Notes: generated from the letters alone by a model not told the origin. Shown: positions 17,964 through 27,261, counted from the stretch's first letter. The stretch is 64,000 nt of DNA from Ruegeria sp. TM1040 (GCF_000014065.1 NC_008043.1:180001-244000); one strand, 5' to 3'. Translations and numbers: made by a program.

Positions 17964-18293
17964 TCAGAGCTCAAAGAGCTCCTGACGTTCCCGGAGTCTG
18001 TCTCGCAAAAGCTGAAGGGTCACCCCTTCGGTTGCGCGTTCGATATCCGTGCAATCCTCGGTCCCAACTTGCTCACGCAGTTTGTCGAAGAAAACGGACA
18101 TACCACCAAGCGTCTGCGAAATAAGATCGAAGTCTTGCAGCTCTCTGATTTCAGCGCTTGTGGGCGGGGTTCGACGCTCGACGATCGTCAGCACGGTATC
18201 TTCAAGCTGCTGAAGCTGTTTCTGCAACTGGCGCATTTCACGCGCCGAGTTTGCATAAACAGTATCGAGCGGTTTGGAAGAACTTGTGCCCAT
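17964..18293 (-). CDS. Small helical protein with CheZ-like DxxxQ motif, last gene of che operon
   Basis: The 109-residue protein is predicted almost entirely helical and is encoded one base after the stop of cheY (TGA-G-ATG), so the two are translationally coupled. Residues 53-60 read QDFDLISQ. In CheZ, the CheY-P phosphatase, the active site lies in QDFQDLTGQ with Asp143 and Gln147; here Asp56 and Gln60 have the same D-x-x-x-Q spacing in a similar helix. It is about half the length of enterobacterial CheZ and lacks a recognisable C-terminal CheY-binding peptide, though it ends in an acidic amphipathic helix (RERQELFEL). A CheY-P phosphatase role is a testable inference, not established. Confidence 0.7.
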   Translation of the reverse strand: MGTSSSKPLDTVYANSAREMRQLQKQLQQLEDTVLTIVERRTPPTSAEIRELQDFDLISQTLGGMSVFFDKLREQVGTEDCTDIERATEGVTLQLLRDRLRERQELFEL

Positions 18294-18294
18294 C

Positions 18295-18681
18295 TCACAA
18301 ACGCCCCACAACTTGCTCGATTGCCTGACGCATCGACGCAACGGTGAACGGTTTACGAATGATGTTGTTCAAACCAAGCTTTTTGCCAACCTCAATGACC
18401 TCCGGTGTGGGTTTGCCTGTCACCAGGATGAACCCAACGCGTTGGGTTGCAGCATTGCCGCGCACCGCCTGCAAAAGCCCGAGGCCATCCATGCCGGGCA
18501 TATTGTAGTCCGAAAGGACCAAGTGCACGGGATTCGTCGCAAGCTTCTGGAACGCGGATTGTCCGTTGTTTTCGACGAGATAGTTCTTAACGCCGAGTTC
18601 ATCGAGACACTGAGTAAGAATGCCTCGGCTGGTCGACATGTCATCGACAACCATCACGCGCAGAGAGTCTTTCAAGCTCAT
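18295..18681 (-). CDS. cheY: CheY-type chemotaxis response regulator (distal copy)
   Basis: The 128-residue single receiver domain has the acidic pair (MVVDD), the phospho-acceptor Asp in LVLSDYNMPGMDG, the Thr of LVTGKP and the Lys of IIRKPF. It would take phosphate from CheA and act on the flagellar switch or serve as a phosphate sink. It is the second CheY of the operon, 43 bp after cheR, and directly precedes the CheZ-like gene, to which it is probably functionally linked. Confidence 0.93.
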   Translation of the reverse strand: MSLKDSLRVMVVDDMSTSRGILTQCLDELGVKNYLVENNGQSAFQKLATNPVHLVLSDYNMPGMDGLGLLQAVRGNAATQRVGFILVTGKPTPEVIEVGKKLGLNNIIRKPFTVASMRQAIEQVVGRL

Positions 18682-18724
18682 CGTTTTTTCCTTGTGTTCT
18701 CGTCTTGGCTAACCGTGAGTGAAA

Positions 18725-19582
18725 CTAGCCTGGGGTATTGACGTATGTTGTGATGCCGACCGTTTTAAGATGTTGAGCTGCCGGGCCGGACATTCGTTCT
18801 GAGTGACCTATGAAGAGGTACCCGCCTGGATTGAGTGTGCGCTGGAACGCCTGCCACACTTTTTGTTGGGTTGGATTGTCGAAGTAGATTGCGACATTGC
18901 GACAAAAGATTGCATCGAACTTCCCTTTGAATGGGAACGGCTCAATGAGATTCAGCACACCGTAAGTGACCTTTTGGCGCAGATGCTGCGGCACGCGGCC
19001 CGTGCCCTGCTTCGATCCCGGTTCGAGCTTCATCTTGTATTGCTTTGGGATGCCCTCAAAATCCTCGAGCGGGTATTGGCCCTGCTCGGCGGTCTTCACC
19101 ACAACCGGATCGATATCAGTGCCGAGGATCTTGATGTCGTAGCGATCCGCATCTGGACACATGTCATGCAGCACCGCTGCAATCGTGTAAGGCTCCTGTC
19201 CGATCGAACACCCGGCCGACCAGATGCGTACACGCCCACCTTTTTTAGCCTTTTCAAGCAAAGGCGGCAGAACATCGTTGCGCAGTGTTTCAAAGTGATG
19301 CGGCTCGCGAAAGAACTGCGTCACATTTGTGGTCAGTAGAGAAAGAAGTTCGCTTCTCTCCTGATCCGCATTAGGCCCATCGAGTTGCTTCAGATACTCT
19401 TTGAACACCTTGATGTTCTGCTTTCTCAGCTTCCGCGACAAACGAGAAGAAACCAGAGGTTTCTTGCTCGCAGACATCGCCAAGCCAAAGTGCTTGTACG
19501 CGAACTGCGCGATGGCCTCAAAGTCCTGATCAGACAGGATAATGCCATCGTCAAAGGGTTCGATTGGACCAGCAATACTCAC
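18725..19582 (-). CDS. cheR: Chemotaxis protein methyltransferase CheR
   Basis: The 285-residue protein has the small helical CheR N-domain (~15-90) and the SAM-binding C-domain (RIWSAGCSIGQEPYTIAAVL near 123, KILGTDID, DAIFCRNVAIYFD). It methylates glutamates on chemoreceptors. The two complete receptors in this window end in WxxF pentapeptides that could tether it. Its start overlaps the cheW stop by 4 bp (ATGA), so translation is coupled. Confidence 0.96.
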   Translation of the reverse strand: MSIAGPIEPFDDGIILSDQDFEAIAQFAYKHFGLAMSASKKPLVSSRLSRKLRKQNIKVFKEYLKQLDGPNADQERSELLSLLTTNVTQFFREPHHFETLRNDVLPPLLEKAKKGGRVRIWSAGCSIGQEPYTIAAVLHDMCPDADRYDIKILGTDIDPVVVKTAEQGQYPLEDFEGIPKQYKMKLEPGSKQGTGRVPQHLRQKVTYGVLNLIEPFPFKGKFDAIFCRNVAIYFDNPTQQKVWQAFQRTLNPGGYLFIGHSERMSGPAAQHLKTVGITTYVNTPG

Positions 19583-20067
19583 GACAGGCCTTGCTCCGGT
19601 GCAGAAATTACAGCGTCGAGATTGATGATGCGGACCATGGTGTCATCATGAGAGATGATCCCCTGAATATACTCCATGGTGTATCGGCTATCGACGGGCG
19701 GTGTGTCCTGGATCTCTTCAGGATTGATAGAGATGATCTCGGATACGGATTCCGCCAACAAACCAACAGGCTTGCCATGCACGGCGACCACGATCACCAC
19801 ATTGCGCTCGCTGGCCTCGGTCTGTTGCAGACCGAACCGTGCGGAAAGATCATAGATCGGGATCACGGCGCCGCGCAGGTTCATCACGCCCAGAACATCC
19901 ATCGGTGCATGGGGCAGAATGGTCACCGGCGCCCAGCGACGGATTTCCCGGATTTGGGTGATTTTCAGGCAGAAAGCCTGACCAGCAACCGTGAAGCTTA
20001 CAAACTCGCTCTGCTGAGCATGTTTGACCTCCTGGTCGCCAATTTTAACTTCAGCTTGCGATTGCAT
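19579..20067 (-). CDS. cheW: Chemotaxis adaptor CheW
   Basis: The 162-residue SH3-like adaptor couples CheA to chemoreceptors. CheW features include FVSFTVAGQAFCLKITQIREI, MNLRGAVIPIYDLSARFG and VGLLAESVSEIISI. It starts inside the end of cheA (17-bp overlap) and ends on the cheR start, so cheA-cheW-cheR is one translational unit. Confidence 0.96.
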   Translation of the reverse strand: MQSQAEVKIGDQEVKHAQQSEFVSFTVAGQAFCLKITQIREIRRWAPVTILPHAPMDVLGVMNLRGAVIPIYDLSARFGLQQTEASERNVVIVVAVHGKPVGLLAESVSEIISINPEEIQDTPPVDSRYTMEYIQGIISHDDTMVRIINLDAVISAPEQGLS

Positions 20068-22186
20068 TGCTCATTCTCCGATCTGAATCAAAGGTGGCCG
20101 ATGTCGGCGAGGCGGCGATGATACTTTCTGAGTCCAAGATCATGGCGATCTTGCCATCGCCCAGGATCGTCGCCGCCGCGACGCCCGGGATATTCCCACA
20201 GACGCCATCGAGGCTTTTAATCACGACCTGTCGTTGGTCGTGAATGTCATCAACGGCAAGGGCGCTGCGTTGCCCTGTCTCCGTTTCAACCAACAGGTAA
20301 ACACCGGGCGGCTTGTCGCCTTCGGGCTTACGCAATCCAAGCGCGCCTGCCACGTCGCAGATGGGAACAAAATTTCCGCGAATGGACAGCAGCGTGCCAT
20401 CCGCACCTAGGCTGTTGATCATGTCATCACTGCCGCGCATCGTCTCGATGATCGAGGTGATCGGAACTACCATGGTCTGATCTGCGACCGACACCACCAT
20501 GCCGTCCATGACCGCCAAGGTAAGCGGCAGGATGATGGTGAATGTGGAGCCCTTGCCAGGTGTGGACGAGACATTGATCCGGCCGCCAAGTGCTGTCACC
20601 GCGTTCTTGACCACGTCCATACCGACGCCACGTCCAGATAAGTTCGAGACTTCTTTGGCCGTCGAAAACCCCGGCAGGAACAGAAGGTTGTCGATCTCTG
20701 CATCCGTCAGGTCAGCATTTTCGGGGATAAGGCCCTTTTCGATCGCGATCTGCTTCACACGCGGGCGATTGATCCCGGCACCATTGTCCTTGATTTCGAT
20801 GCAGACACTGCCCGAGCGATGCGACGCCGAGAGGCGAATTTCGCCGGTACGATTTTTGCCCGCTGCTTCGCGATCTTCGGGTTTCTCGATCCCGTGATCG
20901 ACCGCATTGCGCAGAATATGAGTCAACGGATCAGAAAGCCGTTCGATGACCGTCTTATCGACTTCAGTGTTCTCACCTTCCGTGATCAGCTTGGCAGATT
21001 TTTCTGTCGCCGAAGACGCTTCTCGGACGATCCGAGCCATGCGCTGGAACAAGGGCTTCACCGGTTGCGCGCGAATTGACATCACACCTTCTTGGATGTC
21101 GCGTGCGAGGTTTTTGAACCCCTCCAACTCGGTCTCCACATCCCGAAGATCAGCCACATCCAGATTTGCAATCTGCTGCGCGAGCATCGAATGGTTAATG
21201 ATAAGTTCGCCAACCGCGTTGATCAGCCGGTCCACCCGCTCCAGATCAACACGCAGGGTCGGCTTTGGTCCGCGTTGTTCTGACTTGTTGCTCTCTGGCT
21301 TGACAGTTTCGACCTTTTGCGTCGTTTCAGATGTTGCCATGGGAGTCGCCTCTGCAGGTGCCGGCACGTCAAAAGGGGCTGGCGTCTCGGGCTCGGCACT
21401 ATCTCCGGGGACACCAAATGCGGCGTTCAGCGCAGCCAGGGCAGCGGCATCCTCCTCTTCGTCCTTGTCAGACGTTATCGAGAGTTCACACAAGCCTTCG
21501 ACAAACTCGAATACTGCTTCAACCGCAGATTTCGGTTCTGTCGTGGTCAGGGTCAGGTTCCATGCAAGATAGCTGTCGTCCATCGCCATTGCATCAAACC
21601 CGGGAAGTTCCGTGTCATCCAGAACAACCTCAAGCGGTCCAAGTTCCGAGAGAGCCTGAAACAGGAAGAACGGCTCGTTGCCTGTCCCAAACATTTCCTT
21701 GAGGGGCCGGAAACGGATCTCGTAGGTTTTTTCCTCTTCCATCGCCAGCGGCAATGGAACCGAAGGCCCACCAAGCCCCATGGGCTCAAAGGTGAGTTCC
21801 TCTTCTTCCTCATCCAGGTATTCTTCCAGACCCGCGATCAGGACATCGTTGTGTTCCTCGTCCACACTGCCGCCATCCCGCGACACGGAGACCAGGTCAG
21901 AGAGATGGTCGCTGCAGCGCAAGAGCAGCTGAATGAGCTTGGTGTCGAGTTGCAGCTTGTTGGACCGCACTTCGTCAAAGACGGTTTCGAACTTGTGTGC
22001 AAATGCAACCAGGTCATCGAGGCCAAACGCACCGGCACCACCTTTGATCGAATGCACAGCCCGGAAGACGGCATTGACAACTTCGGGATCGTGATCGCCT
22101 CCTTCGATAGCGGTCAGACCCTCATCCATTGCCTCAAGGAGCTCTTCGCACTCCTCAAAGAATGTATCTTGAATCGACCCCGACAT
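20051..22186 (-). CDS. cheA: Chemotaxis histidine kinase CheA
   Basis: The 711-residue kinase carries an N-terminal HPt domain with phosphorylated His45 (AVHSIKGGAGAFG). An acidic, divergent middle region (about 120-300) includes a possible P2-like domain, followed by a Pro/Glu-rich linker. The dimerisation helices (LERVDRLINAVGEL) come next, then the ATP-binding domain (HILRNAVDHGIE, DNGAGI, GRGVGMDVVKNAVTALGG) and a C-terminal CheW-like domain (AVMDGMVVSVADQTMVVPI). It phosphorylates the two CheY proteins of this operon in response to receptors. It follows the first cheY by one base. Confidence 0.97.
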   Translation of the reverse strand: MSGSIQDTFFEECEELLEAMDEGLTAIEGGDHDPEVVNAVFRAVHSIKGGAGAFGLDDLVAFAHKFETVFDEVRSNKLQLDTKLIQLLLRCSDHLSDLVSVSRDGGSVDEEHNDVLIAGLEEYLDEEEEELTFEPMGLGGPSVPLPLAMEEEKTYEIRFRPLKEMFGTGNEPFFLFQALSELGPLEVVLDDTELPGFDAMAMDDSYLAWNLTLTTTEPKSAVEAVFEFVEGLCELSITSDKDEEEDAAALAALNAAFGVPGDSAEPETPAPFDVPAPAEATPMATSETTQKVETVKPESNKSEQRGPKPTLRVDLERVDRLINAVGELIINHSMLAQQIANLDVADLRDVETELEGFKNLARDIQEGVMSIRAQPVKPLFQRMARIVREASSATEKSAKLITEGENTEVDKTVIERLSDPLTHILRNAVDHGIEKPEDREAAGKNRTGEIRLSASHRSGSVCIEIKDNGAGINRPRVKQIAIEKGLIPENADLTDAEIDNLLFLPGFSTAKEVSNLSGRGVGMDVVKNAVTALGGRINVSSTPGKGSTFTIILPLTLAVMDGMVVSVADQTMVVPITSIIETMRGSDDMINSLGADGTLLSIRGNFVPICDVAGALGLRKPEGDKPPGVYLLVETETGQRSALAVDDIHDQRQVVIKSLDGVCGNIPGVAAATILGDGKIAMILDSESIIAASPTSATFDSDRRMSNAIAS

Positions 22187-22187
22187 C

Positions 22188-22562
22188 TTATGCGACCGCT
22201 CCTGTAACGCGCTTGAGCGCGAAGATCAGGGATTGGTCATCAAAGGGTTTGGTGATCCAACCGGTTGCGCCGGCATCACGGGCACGCGCTTTCATCTCGG
22301 GCGCGCTCTCGGTCGTCAGAACAAGGATCGGAACCTTGGAGTTGATACCGTCGCCGCGCAACTCCTCGATCACACCAAAGCCGTCGAGATTGGGCATGTT
22401 GATGTCTGTAATCACAACGTCGGGGGCAACGTCGTCGTACATGTCAACGCCCTCACGCCCATCTACCGCGCAGTGATATTCGAAACCGGCCTCTTCCAGC
22501 GTTGCTGCCAGCAGGTTTCGGATCGTCCGGGAGTCGTCGATTGCCAGAACTTTGGTTTTCAT
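22188..22562 (-). CDS. cheY: CheY-type response regulator (proximal copy)
   Basis: The 124-residue receiver domain has a complete phosphorylation site: IDDS acidic pair, Asp in VVITDINMPNLDG, Thr in VLTTES and Lys in ITKPF. It lacks an output domain. Its start overlaps the stop of the STAS-domain gene (ATGA) and its stop is one base before cheA. Which of the two CheY copies binds the flagellar motor cannot be told from sequence. Confidence 0.95.
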   Translation of the reverse strand: MKTKVLAIDDSRTIRNLLAATLEEAGFEYHCAVDGREGVDMYDDVAPDVVITDINMPNLDGFGVIEELRGDGINSKVPILVLTTESAPEMKARARDAGATGWITKPFDDQSLIFALKRVTGAVA

Positions 22563-22846
22563 ACTGTTTCCTCGTCTTCAAATCGGTTGGGTTCCAAACC
22601 CAGAAGGGTGAGGGATTTTCGGCACCCCTCGTTGACGTTAGTGACCGAGAAACCCAAGCCCTCGGAGCGCCACTGTTGTTCTGCTCCCAAAAGCAGTTGC
22701 AGGCAGCGTGACGGCATTACCGCAACCTTGCTGCAATCGACCTCAACAGCCTTGTCACGTGAGGCGTTGAGAAATGCGACCAGTGGGTCTAGATCCGCGA
22801 ATGCATTGGGCAAATCCAGAGTATGCTTTTGCGTTTCGGTGGTCAT
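22559..22846 (-). CDS. STAS-domain protein leading the che operon
   Basis: The 95-residue protein has the STAS fold pattern (VEVDCSKVAVMPSRCLQLLLGAEQQWRSEG, FSVTNVNEGCRKSLTLLGL) but lacks the usual DSS/T phosphorylation motif at the turn, reading MPSRCL there. STAS proteins in other systems are regulatory partners of kinases. Small STAS proteins open several alphaproteobacterial che operons, with unclear function. The ATG at 22846 is used; a GTG at 22861 in the same frame is an alternative. It overlaps cheY by 4 bp. Confidence 0.8.
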   Translation of the reverse strand: MTTETQKHTLDLPNAFADLDPLVAFLNASRDKAVEVDCSKVAVMPSRCLQLLLGAEQQWRSEGLGFSVTNVNEGCRKSLTLLGLEPNRFEDEETV

Positions 22847-22937
22847 TTTCGCGATTCGCACCCCCGTTTAAGGCGATTGATATTGGTTCGATGAGGGCAG
22901 TATTAGCTTCAGGGCCTTAACATTTGATTTCCGCCAT

Positions 22938-23138
22938 TCAGCCGGACACACCAAATTTTGAAAAAGCCGCCAGCGCGCGAATTGAAGGGAATGTGCGCCC
23001 CTCTAGAGTCACAGTATGATAGCTGCGCGGATTGACCTCCTCGCGCGCTTCTAACGCTATAGGATCTGCCAAAGGCAAATCTGCTCGCATCAAATCTTCA
23101 CGCGTAAGGGGCAAATTAACCCCTGATGAGAGAGACAT
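22938..23138 (-). CDS. Possible small protein upstream of the che operon
   Basis: A 66-codon frame starts at ATG with GGGA five bases upstream and ends 92 bp before the STAS gene, on the same strand. The translation has balanced composition and a protein-like C-terminus ([20 protein letters not shown]). I do not recognise a family. It would be the first gene of the che operon, divergent from the receptor at 23191, and would leave little room for the divergent promoters. It may be a real small gene or chance. Confidence 0.4.
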   Translation of the reverse strand: MSLSSGVNLPLTREDLMRADLPLADPIALEAREEVNPRSYHTVTLEGRTFPSIRALAAFSKFGVSG

Positions 23139-23190
23139 ATTCCCAAGTCTATTCGCGCATCAGGCTTGGTGCGTTCCTTTGGAGTTCCTT

Positions 23191-25539
23191 ATGATCGCAC
23201 TCTCTCAGCTAAAGATACGCTACAAATTACCCGCGTTTCTTGTGGGTTTCGCGCTGCTGGCCAGCGCGATTCTGGTGACGGTGAGCACCGTGAACTATCA
23301 ACGCAACGCATGGATAACAGTAGAGAATCGCTTCGAATCGATCGCTGCGGATCGCGCTTCAGTTCTCGAGGCGCTTTTCCAGACCATGCGCGCGGATGTC
23401 GAAGTGCTTGCCGAGCTGCCCTCCACCGCAACCGCGGCACAGCGGATCTCTGCGGCGTGGAGCGGGGTGAGCGATTCTCCGGCTGAGACGCTGCGCCAGA
23501 TGTACATTTCTGAAAACCCGCACCCCCCACATGAACGCTTCATGATGGAACGCGCGCAAAAGACGATTCCCTACAACATCCACCACGCGAACTTTCACCC
23601 CTCCTTCCGGTCGCTGCTGATTTCCAAGGGATACAGCGACGCCTATCTGGTGAATATCGCGGGGGACGTCATCTATAGCGTCGCCAAGCAGGACGACTAT
23701 GGCAGCAACCTCTTGTCCGGCCCGCATCAGACCAGCAATCTCGCCGCGACATTTAAGCGGATCATGACCGCGGCACCCGAAGAGGTCCTCTTTTCGGATT
23801 TTGAGCACTTTGCGCCGCGAGATGACACGCCGATGGCGTTTGTCGGCACCCAGATCGTCGCCAGCAGTGGTCAGCTGGTTGGTGTCTTTATCCTACAGAT
23901 CCCTGACACGCTCGTGAGCGAGATTATCTCGCCCGCAGAGGGCTTGGGAGTGAGTACCGAGGTGTTTGTTGTCGGAACAGACGGCAAGGCACGGTCGCAA
24001 TCCAGATTCGACGACGGACACAACGTTCTGGAGGATCTGGCATTCTCTCTGCAAGAGCGGGCGGCGACCGAACCACAGATCTTTGACAGCAATGCCACAG
24101 GCATTCGCGGCAAACCCGTCGTTGCCATGGCACGTCAACTGCCGATTGAAGAAAAAGTGTGGATTCTCGCCGTCGAGCAGGACCGCGACGAGGTTCTGGC
24201 ACCGGTTCGTGGAGACCGGATGCTCTTGATCCTGACATCGCTTGCAAGCGCTCTTGTTATGACAGGGATTGGCTGGTGGTTTGCCCGCAGTTTCCTCAAG
24301 CCTATCGACGGACTTTGCGCGCGCATGAGTGAGATCAGCGAAGGCCAACTTGATGCTCCTATTCCCGAAGCGGATCGCGCAGATGAATTTGGCCACATGG
24401 GGCAAATTCTGCGCACCATGCAGGGCGATCTACAGCGCGCCAAAGATGCCGATGCCCACAGGCAACACCTGCAAGAGCAACAAGCTGAAGTCGTGCGTCA
24501 CATCAGTGAGGGGCTTGTGCAGGTTGCAAACGGAAATCTCGCACATCGCATCACCGAACCTTTTGATGCGGACTACGAAAAACTCAGATCAGACTTCAAC
24601 TCCGCGCTAACGGAATTGAGCGACGTGGTCAGCCAGGTCACCGAGACGGCGGATGGAATTCGCTCCGGCGCTGACGAAATCAGTCAAGCATCAGATGACC
24701 TGTCGTCGCGCACGGAATCCCAGGCCGCGACCCTTGAAGAAACGGTTGCTGCTCTGGATGAGCTGACGGCAAGCGTGAAGTCAGCCGCTGAAGGCGCGCG
24801 AAACGTCGAAGACATCGTGAAGCAGGCGCGCGGCGAGGCTGAAAAGAGCGACGAGGTCGTGCGCAATGCCGTGGATGCGATGACGAAGATCGAGACATCT
24901 TCCGCCAAGATCTCCCAGATCATTTCGGTGATCGACGATATTTCCTTCCAGACGAACTTGCTTGCCCTGAACGCCGGTGTTGAAGCTGCACGGGCCGGAG
25001 AAGCAGGTCGCGGGTTTGCAGTGGTCGCGTCAGAAGTGCGCGGTCTTGCGCAGAGATCCTCTCAGGCCGCACTCGAAATCAAGAACCTGATTTCAGAGTC
25101 GACACAGCAAGTGGGCGAAGGCGTCGAACTCGTTGACGCGGCGGGAGACTCCCTGAGATCCATCGCGGAGCGGGTGTCGCATATCTCGAGCTTGGTTTCG
25201 GAAATCGCCCAAGGCGCGACAGATCAATCCGCCGGATTGAGCGAAATCAACGACGGTATGACCCAGCTTGACCAAGTGACGCAGAAAAATGCCGCCATGG
25301 TCGAAGAGTCAACAGCCGCCAGCCACCTCTTGAAATCAGATGCCAACAAACTGGCCGAGCTGGTTTCCCACTTTGAGACGGGCCAAGCCTCTGCGCCAAA
25401 GCGCGCGCAACCGGCCGATGACCGCAGGCCCGAAACGCCGCGAGCCTCGGCTCATGGCGAAGACATCGCCTTTGATCCTCCACCGCCCATTGCCACATCG
25501 ACAGGGTCCGCTGCGCGAGACCTTTGGCAAGACTTTTGA
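23191..25539 (+). CDS. Methyl-accepting chemotaxis protein of the che island
   Basis: The 782-residue chemoreceptor has TM1 at ~13-35, a large (about 300-residue) periplasmic Cache-type sensor region, TM2 at ~343-365 and HAMP (~366-420). A second HAMP-like segment follows, then the signalling coiled coil with the tip [20 protein letters not shown]. It ends in LWQDF, a WxxF pentapeptide likely to bind CheR/CheB. The ATG at 23191 follows GGAG; longer in-frame extension upstream lacks coding character. Divergent from the che operon, it is probably its main receptor, followed by cheB and cheD on the same strand. Confidence 0.95.
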   Translation: MIALSQLKIRYKLPAFLVGFALLASAILVTVSTVNYQRNAWITVENRFESIAADRASVLEALFQTMRADVEVLAELPSTATAAQRISAAWSGVSDSPAETLRQMYISENPHPPHERFMMERAQKTIPYNIHHANFHPSFRSLLISKGYSDAYLVNIAGDVIYSVAKQDDYGSNLLSGPHQTSNLAATFKRIMTAAPEEVLFSDFEHFAPRDDTPMAFVGTQIVASSGQLVGVFILQIPDTLVSEIISPAEGLGVSTEVFVVGTDGKARSQSRFDDGHNVLEDLAFSLQERAATEPQIFDSNATGIRGKPVVAMARQLPIEEKVWILAVEQDRDEVLAPVRGDRMLLILTSLASALVMTGIGWWFARSFLKPIDGLCARMSEISEGQLDAPIPEADRADEFGHMGQILRTMQGDLQRAKDADAHRQHLQEQQAEVVRHISEGLVQVANGNLAHRITEPFDADYEKLRSDFNSALTELSDVVSQVTETADGIRSGADEISQASDDLSSRTESQAATLEETVAALDELTASVKSAAEGARNVEDIVKQARGEAEKSDEVVRNAVDAMTKIETSSAKISQIISVIDDISFQTNLLALNAGVEAARAGEAGRGFAVVASEVRGLAQRSSQAALEIKNLISESTQQVGEGVELVDAAGDSLRSIAERVSHISSLVSEIAQGATDQSAGLSEINDGMTQLDQVTQKNAAMVEESTAASHLLKSDANKLAELVSHFETGQASAPKRAQPADDRRPETPRASAHGEDIAFDPPPPIATSTGSAARDLWQDF

Positions 25540-25632
25540 ATGAGCAGGCGAAAACGCAGCTCGCAGTAGAGTCTCTCCTCTTCGCCAAATACGAACTTCC
25601 CGGTCTTCCGGCACAAACAGACGGATAAGAAA

Positions 25633-26634
25633 TTGTCTTCATTGAGCGTTTTGATAGTCACAACGGATCGCAACTTTGCTCGGACACTGCAGAGCCAGAT
25701 GGAAGCTGCTTACCCGGGGTTGCAAGTGTTGTTGGCGAATAATCTGATGATGGCCTACAATCAGGCCGAGGCAGGCCAGCCGAGTTTTGCCTTTGTGGAA
25801 GATGGCTTTACCAAGCTGCCAGAGTTCGAGATGATGCTGGCGTTGTTTTCTGCACTCGACGTACGTTGGGTCTCGGTCATGGATGACCAAAACTCGACAC
25901 CTGCACGCCGCTCTTCGCCGCTGTTGAATGTTGGCGCGGGTATCTTCGAACTGACAAAATCCGACAGCCCGCGCCAGTTCATCCAGTACTTTGACATGAT
26001 GATCAAAGCACCGCGCCGCAACGCTCCAAGAGCAGCAGCAAACAAGCCTCCGGTCGGCAGAGATGACTTCAAGAAGGTCATCCTGATTGGATCCTCCACT
26101 GGCGGGGTTGAGGCGCTGCGGAATGTTCTGGTGGGGTTCCCGATAAACTGCCCACCGACCTTGATTGTCCAGCACACAGGGAAAAGCTTTGGCACCGGTC
26201 TGGTGTCGCTTCTGGATCGGATCTGTCCGGCCAAGGTGGTGGCGGCGGACGACAATATCACTTTGCAGAGTGGACACGTCTACATTGCGGCTGGCCAACC
26301 TCGACACATGGGCGTCACGCCGCGCAAACCTTTCAAAATTCGAATGAAAGAAGGGCCAAACATTTCGGGTCACACCCCATCGGTTGACGCGTTGTTTTCG
26401 TCCGCCGTGCCATTTGCGCGAGATGTTGTTGCCGCAATATTAACTGGTATGGGGCAAGATGGGGCCAAGGGCATGTTGGACCTGCGCAAAGCGGGGGCCA
26501 CAACCTTCGCCCAAGACGAGAAAACCGCCGTGGTCTACGGAATGCCGCGGGTTGCCTGGGAAATTGGCGCTGCTCAAAAACAAGTTCCCCTGGCCAGGAT
26601 GGCCAACGCAATTCTGCAAGCATCCAAGACTTAA
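25633..26634 (+). CDS. cheB: CheB methylesterase with degenerate receiver domain
   Basis: The 333-residue protein ends in an intact CheB methylesterase/deamidase domain with the catalytic triad Ser155 (GSSTGG), His181 (QHTG) and Asp276 (GMGQDG). The N-terminal ~120 residues resemble a receiver fold, but the acidic pair is replaced by Thr10-Thr11 (LIVTTD) and the phospho-acceptor position reads Glu56 (FAFVED). Canonical phosphorylation by CheA therefore seems impossible or altered. The start is a TTG behind GGATAAG. It demethylates receptors and probably works with CheR and CheD here. cheD follows after 26 bp. Confidence 0.92.
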   Translation: MSSLSVLIVTTDRNFARTLQSQMEAAYPGLQVLLANNLMMAYNQAEAGQPSFAFVEDGFTKLPEFEMMLALFSALDVRWVSVMDDQNSTPARRSSPLLNVGAGIFELTKSDSPRQFIQYFDMMIKAPRRNAPRAAANKPPVGRDDFKKVILIGSSTGGVEALRNVLVGFPINCPPTLIVQHTGKSFGTGLVSLLDRICPAKVVAADDNITLQSGHVYIAAGQPRHMGVTPRKPFKIRMKEGPNISGHTPSVDALFSSAVPFARDVVAAILTGMGQDGAKGMLDLRKAGATTFAQDEKTAVVYGMPRVAWEIGAAQKQVPLARMANAILQASKT

Positions 26635-26660
26635 GACGAGACATCTGGAAGGAAGCCGCT

Positions 26661-27224
26661 TTGTCGAACGTTTTTCAAAATACGAGTACTGTCACCGTTC
26701 TCCAGGGTGACTACAAGGTTACGACAGATCCAAAGGTGGTGTTCTCGACCGTTTTGGGCTCCTGTATTGCGGCTTGCATCTATGATGAACAGGTCGGTGT
26801 TGGGGGGATGAACCACTTCCTGCTGGCCTCTTCCGCAGGCTCAGGCGGGGTGAGCGCTAGATATGGTGTGCACGCCATGGAGCTGTTGATCAACGGCATC
26901 ATGAAGAAAGGAGCTCTGCGCTCCAACCTCAAGGCCAAGGTTTTTGGCGGGGCCAAAATGTCCGCGAACCTCTCGGATATTGGGGCGAACAACGCAGATT
27001 TTGTGCAAAGGTTTTTGCGGGATGAAGGCATTCCCGTAATCTCGTCTTCGGTTGGCGGCACCTCGGCGAGACGCGTGCGCTTTCACGCCTGTTCTGGTGC
27101 TGCGCAGCAGACACATGTGGCAGATGACAGACGTCTGGGTGAAGAGGAGCGCGCAGCCGTTGCACGGACGCAGGCGGCTCCTGCACGCAAACCCGCAGCC
27201 GCAGACAATGTGACGCTGTTCTAA
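26661..27224 (+). CDS. cheD: Chemoreceptor glutamine deamidase CheD
   Basis: The 187-residue protein has the CheD core: the catalytic Cys in LGSCIAACIYD, His in GGMNHFLL and a conserved ARYGVHAMELLINGIMKKGA helix. CheD deamidates receptor glutamines and, in some bacteria, aids CheY-P dephosphorylation together with CheC, which is absent here. The start is a TTG behind AAGGAAG; like cheB, it uses a weak initiation codon, perhaps to limit adaptation-enzyme levels. A C-terminal Ala/Arg-rich tail (from ~150) extends beyond the usual domain. A terminator follows. Confidence 0.95.
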   Translation: MSNVFQNTSTVTVLQGDYKVTTDPKVVFSTVLGSCIAACIYDEQVGVGGMNHFLLASSAGSGGVSARYGVHAMELLINGIMKKGALRSNLKAKVFGGAKMSANLSDIGANNADFVQRFLRDEGIPVISSSVGGTSARRVRFHACSGAAQQTHVADDRRLGEEERAAVARTQAAPARKPAAADNVTLF

Positions 27225-27261
27225 CGCCGCCGCGCGCGATTGCGCAAACGACTTCAACCAG

